Of a stretch of 64,000 nt of DNA, positions 9,342-17,007 are shown in pieces. Position numbers and translations under genes: made by a program. How positions within the stretch are numbered: position 1 is the first letter of the stretch; every line of letters begins with the position of its first letter. The notes under the pieces are model-generated. The model ran no database searches, was not told the origin of the DNA, and saw only the letters and a list, made by a program, of their open reading frames with translations. Source of the stretch: Arcicella lustrica (GTDB taxonomy: Bacteria; Bacteroidota; Bacteroidia; Cytophagales; Spirosomataceae); NCBI RefSeq assembly GCF_034930985.1, contig NZ_JAYGIM010000007.1:186001-250000 (forward strand). The letters run 5' to 3'.

Positions 9342-9583
9342 AAACATGAGTCATCCCGAATTTTAAAATCACAAAAAAGCGGTCGAAAAACCAATTTCGA
9401 CCGCTTTTTTGTGATTGATGGGCAACGAATTCCTACTGTTTGAGCGAAGCGAGTTTAGGAATTCTTGATTTTTTTGTTACTTTTTGTATCAAGACAAAAA
9501 GTAAGGACGAGAACAAATCCAAAAAACTTTTAAATCTTCTAAAACTAGCTATTTTAGGAGAAAATTCGGGATGACTCATGTTT
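9342..9583. repeat. 242-bp MITE-like element with 23-bp perfect terminal inverted repeats
   Basis: The left arm 9342-9364 (starts AAACATGAGTCATCCCGAAT) is an exact reverse complement of the right arm 9561-9583. Between them lie three further hairpins: 9367-9416 (22-bp stem), 9427-9464 (GAATTCCTA...TAGGAATTC) and 9477-9504 (TTACTTTTTGT/ACAAAAAGTAA). No ORF. No clear target-site duplication is visible. The third hairpin resembles repeats I remember from other Cytophagales genomes. Non-autonomous mobile or REP-like element is the best reading. Confidence 0.6.
9367..9416 (+). terminator. Terminator after lipoprotein 2 (inside the inverted-repeat element)
   Basis: A 22-bp perfect stem around AAGCGGTCGAAA / TTTCGACCGCTT with A and T tracts, 6-nt loop. 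Bidirectional in form. Confidence 0.85.
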
Positions 9584-10345
9584 ATTTTCTAGTCCTAAGT
9601 AAAGATTCCTTTGGGTTCTGGATATACTATAAATACTTGACTAACTTCTATTTACCGTTCTTATCAAGCTTTTCTGTATCTTAAATAAAGTAATGTTATT
9701 TAAAATTTTGATTTTAATACTACTTCTCTTTTATAGACAAAATATAAATTAAAATATTATTATAAAATATTGCAATTTATTTATATGTTTGTCAGCATAT
9801 TCATCCTAATCCTCCCATAAAGCTAAAAAGATGACTTTAATTTCTTCTTTTAGCCAAAGCACGTTTAATACTTCATCATTACAACTAAAGTTTTTATTTT
9901 TTAGAAATTTAGAACTGACCAATGTCAGTGTTTGTCTTGGCTCTTGGGTAATACACTCAAAGTATCTATGTATTAAGGCTGTTTTAATTACTTAAACTTA
10001 ATTTTATTCCTTCTCCAATAATTATTTTAAGTAAAAAGGTGACGCTAATGCTTTTTCGTTCAACTATTTCTGTTGCTTAAATTTTAGGACATTATTTGTT
10101 CATGATGAACCGTATAGTGTTGCAAGTATTCTCGTTAGGCTAAGCATTGATTTTTAATGCTCGTAAAAATGACTTTATCTATGATTCATAGTGAAAGTCA
10201 TCGTTTCTTTCTGTGTTGATATATAACCTCATAGGTAATCGGTAAGTCTGAAAATATTAATTGTTGGGCTATTTAACCTTCTCTCTCTCTTTTTGAAGTA
10301 TCTATTTCTGTGACCAAAAACAATCTCAAAACTTTTCTTAATCAA
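9584..10345. other. Long non-coding gap before lipoprotein 3
   Basis: About 760 bp with no ORF of note in any frame and no recognisable barrel remnant, although the two other lipoprotein genes are preceded by a barrel gene. It contains the 33-bp palindrome at 10169-10201. A GTG at 10310 could extend the next gene but gives no signal peptide. Confidence 0.65.
10169..10201. promoter_or_regulatory. 33-bp near-perfect palindrome (candidate operator)
   Basis: ATGACTTT-AT-CTATGA-T-TCATAG-TG-AAAGTCAT: 8-bp and 6-bp arms separated by a 2x2 mismatch, 1-nt centre. It has no T-run, so it is not a standard terminator. It lies about 145 bp upstream of lipoprotein 3. A dimeric regulator site is inferred. 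Confidence 0.4.
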
Positions 10346-12079
10346 ATGAAAACAAATTTTCTATCAATCTTTCGTCCAATGCTTTTGGTATTCATTGGAT
10401 TCTATTTAACCTTTTCATGTAGCAAATTAAATCCTTTAGATGAAGTTGAGCTAACTGTAAACAACGATGTAACGAAATCTCCTATCCTGATTCATTTTGC
10501 CAATGCTAATAGTTCATCGACCAACGTACCAGGAGATTTTAATGTTACAATAAGTGGCAAAAATGCCAATTTAGTGGAAATGGATGGTGGTAGCACCAAT
10601 TTTCAAGCATCGCATGGTCTTTTACCTTTATACATTGTTAATACAGCTAATCCATCTACAACCAATCCTGTAAAATTCAATGTTTATGCAGAAATACCGG
10701 GTTTTGCTCCTGTTACACAATCGGTTACCATTACTTCGGATTCTGTAAAAGTAATTGATATTACTGCGATAGAGTACGCCAACCCAGCTGATGGAACATC
10801 GGTATCGGTTAGTCAAGCTACTTTAACCAATGGGGTTTCAAATGGTGATAATTTTAAGACTGGTACAAGTGCCACAATGTCTGAAACAACCACCGTTACA
10901 ATTCCTGCTGGAACAAAAGTGTTAGATGCAAACGGAGTAGCAATTAATGCCAATCAACTAACATCAAATATCGTTCATTTTAGTCCTAGTTCTCCTACTT
11001 CTTATAGCGCATTTCCGGGAGGTTTTAACCCAACTAATGTGGTGGACCAAAACGGTCAGCCTATCAATAATGGTGAAGGAATTAATTTTGTTTCGGCAGG
11101 ATTAGTGGCTATTAATATGAAAGCTGGCAATACTGATGTAAAACAGTTTTCTTCTCCAGTAAAGGTTTCTATGGAAATCAATGCCAATACAACCAATTTT
11201 GATACTGGCGAAAACATTAAAGTTGGTGATGTGGTACCACTTTGGAGTTTAAATGAACAAACTGGTCAATGGAAAAGTGAAGGAGATGTAACCGTCACAA
11301 CCAATTCGAATGGTAAACTTATCGCTAATTTTGAAACTAAACACTTATCTTGTTTTAACCTTGATTGGTATTGGTATGGCATAAGAACTTGCAATAGACC
11401 CTTAACGGTAACATTACGTATTGGTCCGGGGAAAAGCGGATATTTTGATGTAACATTGGTTACGCCTAATAACCAATACTTGGCAGCATTGCATGGGGCA
11501 TATTTAACAGATGGAATGAGAGTAACCTTTCCTTATGTGGCACAAATACCACAAGCAAAAATTGTTATATCATCTTTTAACTTATACCTAAATCCAAGAC
11601 TGCCAATATTAGCACAAACCAATCTATTCAACCCTTGTGCACAGGGAGCGATAGATATTATCTTTGGCGCACCAGCTACTCCTGATATTGTCAAGGTAAA
11701 CATAAATATTAGCGGAAAGTGTAGTAATAAAAATGTTAAAATTTTGCCTTCTGGTTGGTTCTATCTTTATGATAACACTGATGCGATGGCGGGTAAAAAC
11801 CCTTGGACTTACCTGTATTTAGTCAATGGTGTCATCAATTTCAGTTATGGCTCTAAGATTACTAACAATAACGGAGTACTTACTATTGAATTAGTAAATG
11901 GACATCAATACATGGTTTATTCTTGGAACAATAACACTTGGTATTCTTCGGGATTATTTACCCTTAATAAAAACAATTTTGCTCTTCCTGCGGGTACTGG
12001 AATTGTTGGAAATTCGGTTTATAATGCTGGAACCAATACCTTAAATATTACTGGTACTTTTACGCCTAATTGTAAGTAG
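10346..12079 (+). CDS. Large secreted lipoprotein, paralogue 3 of 3 (no barrel partner)
   Basis: 577 aa from the ATG at 10346, chosen because it gives the same leader as the paralogues (MKTNFLSIFRP..., Cys25 in TFSC); an in-frame GTG at 10310 would bury the signal peptide. The family signposts are present: SKLNPLDEVELTVN, TIPAGTKVLDANG, VSAGLVAINMKAGNTDVKQF, GQWKSEGDVTVT, HLSCFNLDW, and a C-terminal domain beginning CSNKNVKILPSG and ending PNCK. The middle and C-terminal domains are the most diverged of the three. No barrel gene stands before it; the upstream kilobase is non-coding. Function unknown. Confidence 0.8.
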   Translation: MKTNFLSIFRPMLLVFIGFYLTFSCSKLNPLDEVELTVNNDVTKSPILIHFANANSSSTNVPGDFNVTISGKNANLVEMDGGSTNFQASHGLLPLYIVNTANPSTTNPVKFNVYAEIPGFAPVTQSVTITSDSVKVIDITAIEYANPADGTSVSVSQATLTNGVSNGDNFKTGTSATMSETTTVTIPAGTKVLDANGVAINANQLTSNIVHFSPSSPTSYSAFPGGFNPTNVVDQNGQPINNGEGINFVSAGLVAINMKAGNTDVKQFSSPVKVSMEINANTTNFDTGENIKVGDVVPLWSLNEQTGQWKSEGDVTVTTNSNGKLIANFETKHLSCFNLDWYWYGIRTCNRPLTVTLRIGPGKSGYFDVTLVTPNNQYLAALHGAYLTDGMRVTFPYVAQIPQAKIVISSFNLYLNPRLPILAQTNLFNPCAQGAIDIIFGAPATPDIVKVNINISGKCSNKNVKILPSGWFYLYDNTDAMAGKNPWTYLYLVNGVINFSYGSKITNNNGVLTIELVNGHQYMVYSWNNNTWYSSGLFTLNKNNFALPAGTGIVGNSVYNAGTNTLNITGTFTPNCK

Positions 12080-12092
12080 GTTTCAACATATT

Positions 12093-12135
12093 AAAAATCC
12101 CCAATTATTCAAATAGCGAATAATTGGGGATTTTT
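12093..12135. terminator. Bidirectional terminator between lipoprotein 3 and pdxJ
   Basis: 18-bp perfect stem (AAAAATCCCCAATTATTC and complement), 7-nt loop, between convergent genes. Confidence 0.9.
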
Positions 12136-12157
12136 AATTGAATACAATTGATTCTTT

Positions 12158-12883
12158 TTAATCTACTGCCTTCGTCTCTCTCAAATACAACTGTACTGTA
12201 TTCTCTAAGCCTAAATAAAGTGCATCGCAAACTAATGCGTGACCGATGGATACTTCTAAAAGATTAGGAATGTTTTGTTGAAAGTATCGTAGATTATCTA
12301 AACTCAAATCGTGTCCTGCATTTAAGCCTAAACCTAATTCATTGGCTCTGGTGGCAGCCGTTACAAAATCACGGATAGCTAATTCTTTATTCTTGAAATA
12401 GTTTTCGGCATAAGGTTCTGTATAAAGTTCGATACGGTCTGTACCTGTTTCTTTTGCTCCTTCTACCATTCTTACATCGGCATCTACAAAAATAGAAGTT
12501 CTGATACCTGCTTCTTTGAACTGAGCAACTAAATCAATCAAAAGACTTTTGTATTTTACAGTATCCCAACCTGCATTAGAAGTAACTGCTCCTAAAGCAT
12601 CTGGTACTAAAGTTACTTGTGTCGGTTTGTTGGCTAAAACCAATTCTACAAACTTTTTCTCTGATGGATTTCCTTCAATATTAAATTCTGTCGTTACTAC
12701 TTCTTTCAAATCGAATACATCACGGTAACGAATATGGCGTTCGTCAGGGCGTGGATGTACTGTAATTCCTTCTGCTCCGAAACGCTCGCAATCTAGGGCT
12801 ACTTTTACAACATTTGGATTGTCGCCTCCTCTTGAGTTTCTTAAAGTAGCAATCTTATTAATATTTACACTTAATTTAGTCAT
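12158..12883 (-). CDS. pdxJ: Pyridoxine 5'-phosphate synthase
   Basis: 241 aa, the normal PdxJ length. It joins 1-deoxy-xylulose 5-phosphate with 3-amino-2-oxopropyl phosphate to make pyridoxine 5'-phosphate (DXP-dependent vitamin B6 pathway). Visible family motifs: MTKLSVNINKIATLRNSRGG at the start, ITVHPRPDERHIRYRDV, and near the end SIGHALVCDALYLGLE. The start at 12883 is set by these conserved first residues; the open frame runs on upstream to 13303 but that stretch overlaps the divergent yqeY-like gene and its promoter region and has no PdxJ similarity. Cytoplasmic enzyme. Confidence 0.95.
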   Translation of the reverse strand: MTKLSVNINKIATLRNSRGGDNPNVVKVALDCERFGAEGITVHPRPDERHIRYRDVFDLKEVVTTEFNIEGNPSEKKFVELVLANKPTQVTLVPDALGAVTSNAGWDTVKYKSLLIDLVAQFKEAGIRTSIFVDADVRMVEGAKETGTDRIELYTEPYAENYFKNKELAIRDFVTAATRANELGLGLNAGHDLSLDNLRYFQQNIPNLLEVSIGHALVCDALYLGLENTVQLYLRETKAVD

Positions 12884-13091
12884 AACGCTGTTATTGATAA
12901 AGTCAATCTTGATTAGTCTTCTCATTTTTTCAAAATACTGATAAATGATAAACAATTCCTGATAACTGTTTTTTACCTTTGTAAAAAGAACATTTCTATT
13001 AAGACCTTTGTTCTTTAGAAGCTTCAAAGATAAGTATTTTGAAAAAGAATCATTTTCAAAATTACATATTTTCAAAATCTCAAATAAAATC

Positions 13092-13544
13092 ATGTCATTA
13101 AAAACCAATATTGAAAGCGGCATTAAAGATGCCATGCGTGCTAAAGACCAAGACCGTCTTCGTACTTTACGTGCTATAAAATCACTCATTTTGTTAGAAG
13201 AAACTTCTGGAAACAATGCCAGTGGTGATTTATCAGCCGATGTTGAATTAAAATTATTGACAAAAGCTGCTAAACAAAGAAGAGATTCTTTAGATATATT
13301 CACAACTCAAGGTCGTGCAGACTTAGCTGAAAAAGAGCAAATCGAATTATCAATCATCGAAGAGTTCTTACCAAAACAATTAACAGAAGATGAACTTCGT
13401 GCTAAATTAGAAGAAATTAAAGTACGTGTGGGTGCTTCTGCTCCATCAGACATGGGTAAAATCATGGGCGTTGCTACGAAAGAATTAGCTGGTTTAGCTG
13501 ATGGCAAAGTAGTTTCTGCAATGGTGAAAGCCATTTTGAGTTAG
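13092..13544 (+). CDS. GatB/YqeY domain-containing protein
   Basis: 150 aa, the usual length of stand-alone YqeY proteins. The start MSLKTNIESGIKDAMRAKDQ matches the family N-terminus, with RTLRAIKSLIL, a helical C-terminal half with EEFLPKQL, and PSDMGKIMGV near the end. The fold equals the tail domain of the amidotransferase subunit GatB that contacts tRNA; the exact role of the free protein is unclear. The ATG at 13092 is preferred over an upstream in-frame start at 13008 by family length. It diverges from pdxJ. Confidence 0.9.
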   Translation: MSLKTNIESGIKDAMRAKDQDRLRTLRAIKSLILLEETSGNNASGDLSADVELKLLTKAAKQRRDSLDIFTTQGRADLAEKEQIELSIIEEFLPKQLTEDELRAKLEEIKVRVGASAPSDMGKIMGVATKELAGLADGKVVSAMVKAILS

Positions 13545-13550
13545 TTATTC

Positions 13551-13644
13551 ACCTCACCCCCAACCCCTCTCCTGTTGAGAGGGGAGATTTGAACTCAAAG
13601 CTTTTCTCCCCTTCTCAAATGGAGAAGGGGCTGGGGGATGAGGT
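13551..13644. repeat. REP-like palindromic repeat between yqeY-like and cvpA-like genes
   Basis: ACCTCACCCCCAACCCCTCTCC at the left is matched in inverted form by GGAGAAGGGGCTGGGGGATG at the right, each arm also with its own smaller hairpin (CCCCTCTCCTGTTGAGAGGGG). This G/C-rich palindrome is unlike the AT-rich surroundings. Repeats of this kind are common in Bacteroidota genomes (from memory). It spaces two genes of the same strand by 116 bp. Confidence 0.75.
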
Positions 13645-13660
13645 AACATATCTCTTTTCT

Positions 13661-14170
13661 ATGCAACCAATCGATATTTTTATACTGCTACCTACCCTCT
13701 GGGGAGCTTACATTGGTTATCAACGAGGCATTATTATTGAAATCATTTCTATCATCGCTTTCGTTCTTTCTGTCATTATCGGTTTCAAAACGCTTGGTTT
13801 TGCCAGCGATTTGGCTTCGCCATATATGAGTAATACTGTCACCAATAAAATCATGCCTTATATTGGCTTTGGTGCTGTATTTTTCCCTATCGTTTACCTC
13901 ATCAATAAATTAGGATGGGTTCTACGAAAATCTATCCGTTATACCGTTTTAGGCAATTTTGATTCTTTTGCTGGTGCTGTCGTTGGGGCTTTTACTTGGG
14001 CTTTTGGCATCAGTATTTTCATTTGGTTAATTACGGCAATCGGTATCAAAATTCCCGAAAGTGATTCTGAAAAAGTATATCTTTACCCACTCGTTCAACC
14101 GCTCGCTCCGAAAGTAGTTGAAAGAGCGATTGACATCGTACCCAAACAAATTGACAAGTTAAGGAAGTAA
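13661..14170 (+). CDS. CvpA family membrane protein
   Basis: 169 aa with four hydrophobic helices. It begins MQPIDIFILLPTLWGAYIGYQRG, the typical CvpA first helix with the conserved YxGxxRG turn, followed by FVLSVIIGFKTLGF and two more helices ending at WLITAIGIK. CvpA is linked to colicin V production in E. coli and to envelope stress; its biochemical role is unsettled. The start at 13661 is chosen because upstream in-frame codons (from 13589) are translated repeat DNA. The dihydroorotase gene follows after 20 bp, so these two probably share a transcript. Confidence 0.85.
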   Translation: MQPIDIFILLPTLWGAYIGYQRGIIIEIISIIAFVLSVIIGFKTLGFASDLASPYMSNTVTNKIMPYIGFGAVFFPIVYLINKLGWVLRKSIRYTVLGNFDSFAGAVVGAFTWAFGISIFIWLITAIGIKIPESDSEKVYLYPLVQPLAPKVVERAIDIVPKQIDKLRK

Positions 14171-14190
14171 ATTCTGAGTCTGATTTAAGC

Positions 14191-15528
14191 ATGAAAACAA
14201 TACTCATTCTAAATGCCCAAGTAGTCAACGAAGGCAAAATTCAATCGGCAGACGTTTTTGTAAAAGACGGTTTGATTGAAAAAATTGGTACAAATCTCTC
14301 TGGCTTAACAGCCGATACTGTGATTGATGCTGCTGGAAAATATCTTTTTCCAGGTGTAATCGACGACCAAGTGCATTTCCGTGAGCCCGGACTTACTCAT
14401 AAAGCTTGTATTCATTCAGAAGCTCGTGCTGGTGTGGCTGGTGGTGTTACTTCTTTTATGGAAATGCCCAATACTGTTCCCAATGCTTTGAATCAGGAAT
14501 TATTGGCTGATAAATACGACATTGCGGCTCGTACTTCTTTGGCGAATTACTCTTTTTACATGGGAGCTTCTAATGATAATATCGAAGAAGTACTAAAAAC
14601 CAATATCCAAAATGTTTGTGGTATCAAGGTTTTTATGGGTTCTTCTACGGGAAATATGTTGGTGGATAATGAGAAAACTTTAGAGAATATTTTCTCGAAA
14701 AGTCCGATGTTGATTGCTACGCATTGCGAAGATGAAGCTACGGTTCGTGCTAATTCAGAAATCTATAAAGAACGTTTTGGTGATAATCCACATCCGAGAG
14801 TACATCCAGAAATTAGAAATGTGGAGGCTTGTTATAAATCGTCGTCAATGGCGGTTGAATTAGCTAAACGACACAATGCTCGTTTGCATATTTTACACAT
14901 TACTACTGGCGAAGAAACAGCATTATTCAGCAATGATATTCCTTTGAAAGAAAAGAAAATTACGGCTGAAGTGTGCGTACATCACCTTTGGTTTGATGCT
15001 CGTGATTATGAAACGTTGGGTAACCAAATTAAATGTAATCCTGCTGTAAAAGCCGACGGACACAAACAACAATTATTACAAGCATTGTTGGATGATAAAA
15101 TCGACGTAATTGCAACTGACCACGCTCCACATACTTGGGCGGAAAAGCAAAATCCTTATTGGTCTTCGCCATCAGGTTTGCCTTTGGTACAACATCCTTT
15201 AAACTTAATGTTGGAGTTTTATAAAGAAGGAAAAATTACGTTAGAGAAAATCGCCGAAAAGATGTCGCACGCTGTGGCAGACTGTTTTCAGATTTCTAAA
15301 AGAGGTTACATTCGTGAAGGCTACTGGGCAGATTTAGTATTGGTAGATTTGAACGAAAGTACTACTGTTACCAAAGAGAATGTCTATTATCAATGCGGAT
15401 GGTCGCCATTAGAAGGACAAACTTTGCATTCAAAAATCACACATACAATCGTTTCAGGACATGTAGCTTTCCAAGATGGTACTTTCGACGAAAGTGTGAC
15501 TGGTAAAAGAATGTTGTTTGAAAGATAA
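14191..15528 (+). CDS. pyrC: Dihydroorotase
   Basis: 445 aa amidohydrolase. It closes carbamoyl-aspartate to dihydroorotate, step 3 of pyrimidine synthesis. The zinc-binding motif DDQVHFREPGLTHK (HxR) is present, with MEMPNTVPNA, the strand carrying the likely carboxylated lysine (GIKVFMGSSTGN), the metal-site histidine in ATHCEDE and the catalytic Asp in ATDHAPHTWAEK. The long form with TDHAPH is the class I type. It sits 20 bp after the cvpA-like gene and is followed by a hairpin with a T-run. Confidence 0.93.
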   Translation: MKTILILNAQVVNEGKIQSADVFVKDGLIEKIGTNLSGLTADTVIDAAGKYLFPGVIDDQVHFREPGLTHKACIHSEARAGVAGGVTSFMEMPNTVPNALNQELLADKYDIAARTSLANYSFYMGASNDNIEEVLKTNIQNVCGIKVFMGSSTGNMLVDNEKTLENIFSKSPMLIATHCEDEATVRANSEIYKERFGDNPHPRVHPEIRNVEACYKSSSMAVELAKRHNARLHILHITTGEETALFSNDIPLKEKKITAEVCVHHLWFDARDYETLGNQIKCNPAVKADGHKQQLLQALLDDKIDVIATDHAPHTWAEKQNPYWSSPSGLPLVQHPLNLMLEFYKEGKITLEKIAEKMSHAVADCFQISKRGYIREGYWADLVLVDLNESTTVTKENVYYQCGWSPLEGQTLHSKITHTIVSGHVAFQDGTFDESVTGKRMLFER

Positions 15529-15542
15529 GGTTTTGCGTTGGG

Positions 15543-15582
15543 CTGTAAGCTTTGAGCGATGAGCTTTGAGCTTACAGTTTTT
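15543..15582 (+). terminator. Terminator-like hairpin made of 'agctttgagc' repeat DNA
   Basis: CTGTAAGCT at 15543-15551 pairs with AGCTTACAG at 15569-15577, then TTTTT. The loop contains GCTTTGAGCGATGAGC, the core of a repeat also seen at 22873, 23107, 45529-45626 and 63551. Confidence 0.7.
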
Positions 15583-15636
15583 AAATTTGTTCGTGAGACA
15601 GGGACAGCAATTGTAGGGAATAAGCGGGTAAAAACA

Positions 15637-15674
15637 AAAATGGTGATATTGGAAATCTCCAAAACCACCATTTT
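15637..15674. terminator. Terminator between pyrC and the reductase gene
   Basis: AAAATGGTG (15637-15645) pairs with CACCATTTT (15666-15674), with an inner TTGGA/TCCAA stem. Placed for the minus-strand gene ending at 15696 but usable both ways. Confidence 0.75.
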
Positions 15675-15695
15675 AAATTATTTTATCTCAATAAC

Positions 15696-16757
15696 TTACT
15701 CTACCTCAATCACAACGCCTGCCGTTTTAGGATGCGCCACACAAGTAAGAATATAACCTTGTTGTAATTCTTTGTCGGTAAGTCCGTCTTCCTCATCCAT
15801 GTGTACTTTTCCTGACACACATTTTCCTAAACAAGCAGTACACATTCCCGCCTGACAAGAATAAGGCAAATCAATATCTTCACGCAAAGCCGCTTCCAAA
15901 ATGGTTTCATGCGGTTTTACCAATACTTCGTACTCATTGCCTTCGTATTGAATCGTTACAGTTTGTGGTTTGATAGAATCATCTTCGTCTTCTACATGAA
16001 TTTCATGAGAAGTATTTCCACCAAAATGTTCTTTATGAATATTATCCGTCGAAACATTAAACATTTTCAAAGCACTTTCTACTTGTTCCATCATTCCTTC
16101 TGGTCCGCATAAATAATACTCTGCTTTGGCAATATCAATTGCAAAATCTTGTTTCAAGAAAATTACGGCTGATGCTTGATTGATACGAGTTTTGTAGCCC
16201 GTCCAAGTATAAGAAGGTTTCGTCAATACGTGTAATACTTTGAAACGACCTTCGTATTTTAATTCTAACTCGACTAATTGTTTTTTGAAAATAATATCTT
16301 CTTCACTTCTTGAACCATAAATCAAATACACTTTCGAGCCTTGTTCTACTGGTAAAACAGATTTTAAGATTGACATCAAAGGTGTAACTCCTGAACCACC
16401 ACCAAATAATACGATGGTACGTTCTTTCATTGGGTTGGGTTCAAGTACAAAATGTCCCATCGGTTCCATTACTTCGATGGCATCACCTACTTTTACAGAA
16501 TCACACAAATAATTAGAAACTAATCCGTTTGGTACTCTTTTTACGGTTACAGCAATGGAAGCATCTTTGTTGGGCGAACTCGACATTGAGTAACTTCTAC
16601 GTACTTTTTGTCCGTTGATTACTGGAATTAAGGTAAGAAATTGACCAGCTTTATAACTTACAGATTGATGTACTGGATGCCAAAAAGTAAAGGTTTTTGT
16701 ATCGGGCGTTTCGTCGATGATTTCTTTTACTGTGAGATGAAAATATTTTACAGACAT
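15696..16757 (-). CDS. Ferredoxin--NADP reductase-type oxidoreductase with C-terminal 2Fe-2S domain (PaaE-like)
   Basis: 353 aa. FAD-binding barrel in the first third (RRSYSMSSSPN), NAD(P) domain with LFGGGSGVTPLMSIL and YLCGPEGMMEQV, then a plant-type ferredoxin domain with PYSCQAGMCTACLGKC and a distal LTCVAHP: the C-x4-C-x2-C-x(n)-C cluster ligands are all there. This order is that of the PaaE/PaaK reductase of the phenylacetyl-CoA epoxidase and of other electron-transfer reductases in Bacteroidota. No paaABCD genes are next to it, so a link to phenylacetate cannot be claimed. Transcribed alone, divergent from dacB. Confidence 0.9.
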   Translation of the reverse strand: MSVKYFHLTVKEIIDETPDTKTFTFWHPVHQSVSYKAGQFLTLIPVINGQKVRRSYSMSSSPNKDASIAVTVKRVPNGLVSNYLCDSVKVGDAIEVMEPMGHFVLEPNPMKERTIVLFGGGSGVTPLMSILKSVLPVEQGSKVYLIYGSRSEEDIIFKKQLVELELKYEGRFKVLHVLTKPSYTWTGYKTRINQASAVIFLKQDFAIDIAKAEYYLCGPEGMMEQVESALKMFNVSTDNIHKEHFGGNTSHEIHVEDEDDSIKPQTVTIQYEGNEYEVLVKPHETILEAALREDIDLPYSCQAGMCTACLGKCVSGKVHMDEEDGLTDKELQQGYILTCVAHPKTAGVVIEVE

Positions 16758-17007
16758 TTTATGATTACGAAATATTTTATGGAATGATATAAATCTAATT
16801 AGATAACGAAAGTTTAGCCTTTGAGTTTTACAAAAGCTTAGTTATAGTGACACAAAGGTAATGAAGAAAATACTTTTGGACACGTTTCGACTTGAGATTC
16901 ACGCAAAACAATATATCTTATTTTGTGATTTTGGTGTAGGAAAAATGCGTATTTTTCGATGATTTACTGAATTGAATCCTTATTTCATTTAAAATTATTG
17001 GATATTT

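Noticed and set aside
12884..13303. N-terminal extension of PdxJ
   Set aside because: The open frame upstream of 12883 overlaps the divergent YqeY-like gene and lacks family similarity; PdxJ length fits the 12883 start.
13589..13660. Extension of the CvpA-like protein upstream of 13661
   Set aside because: These codons are translated palindromic repeat DNA (SPSQMEKGLGDEV).
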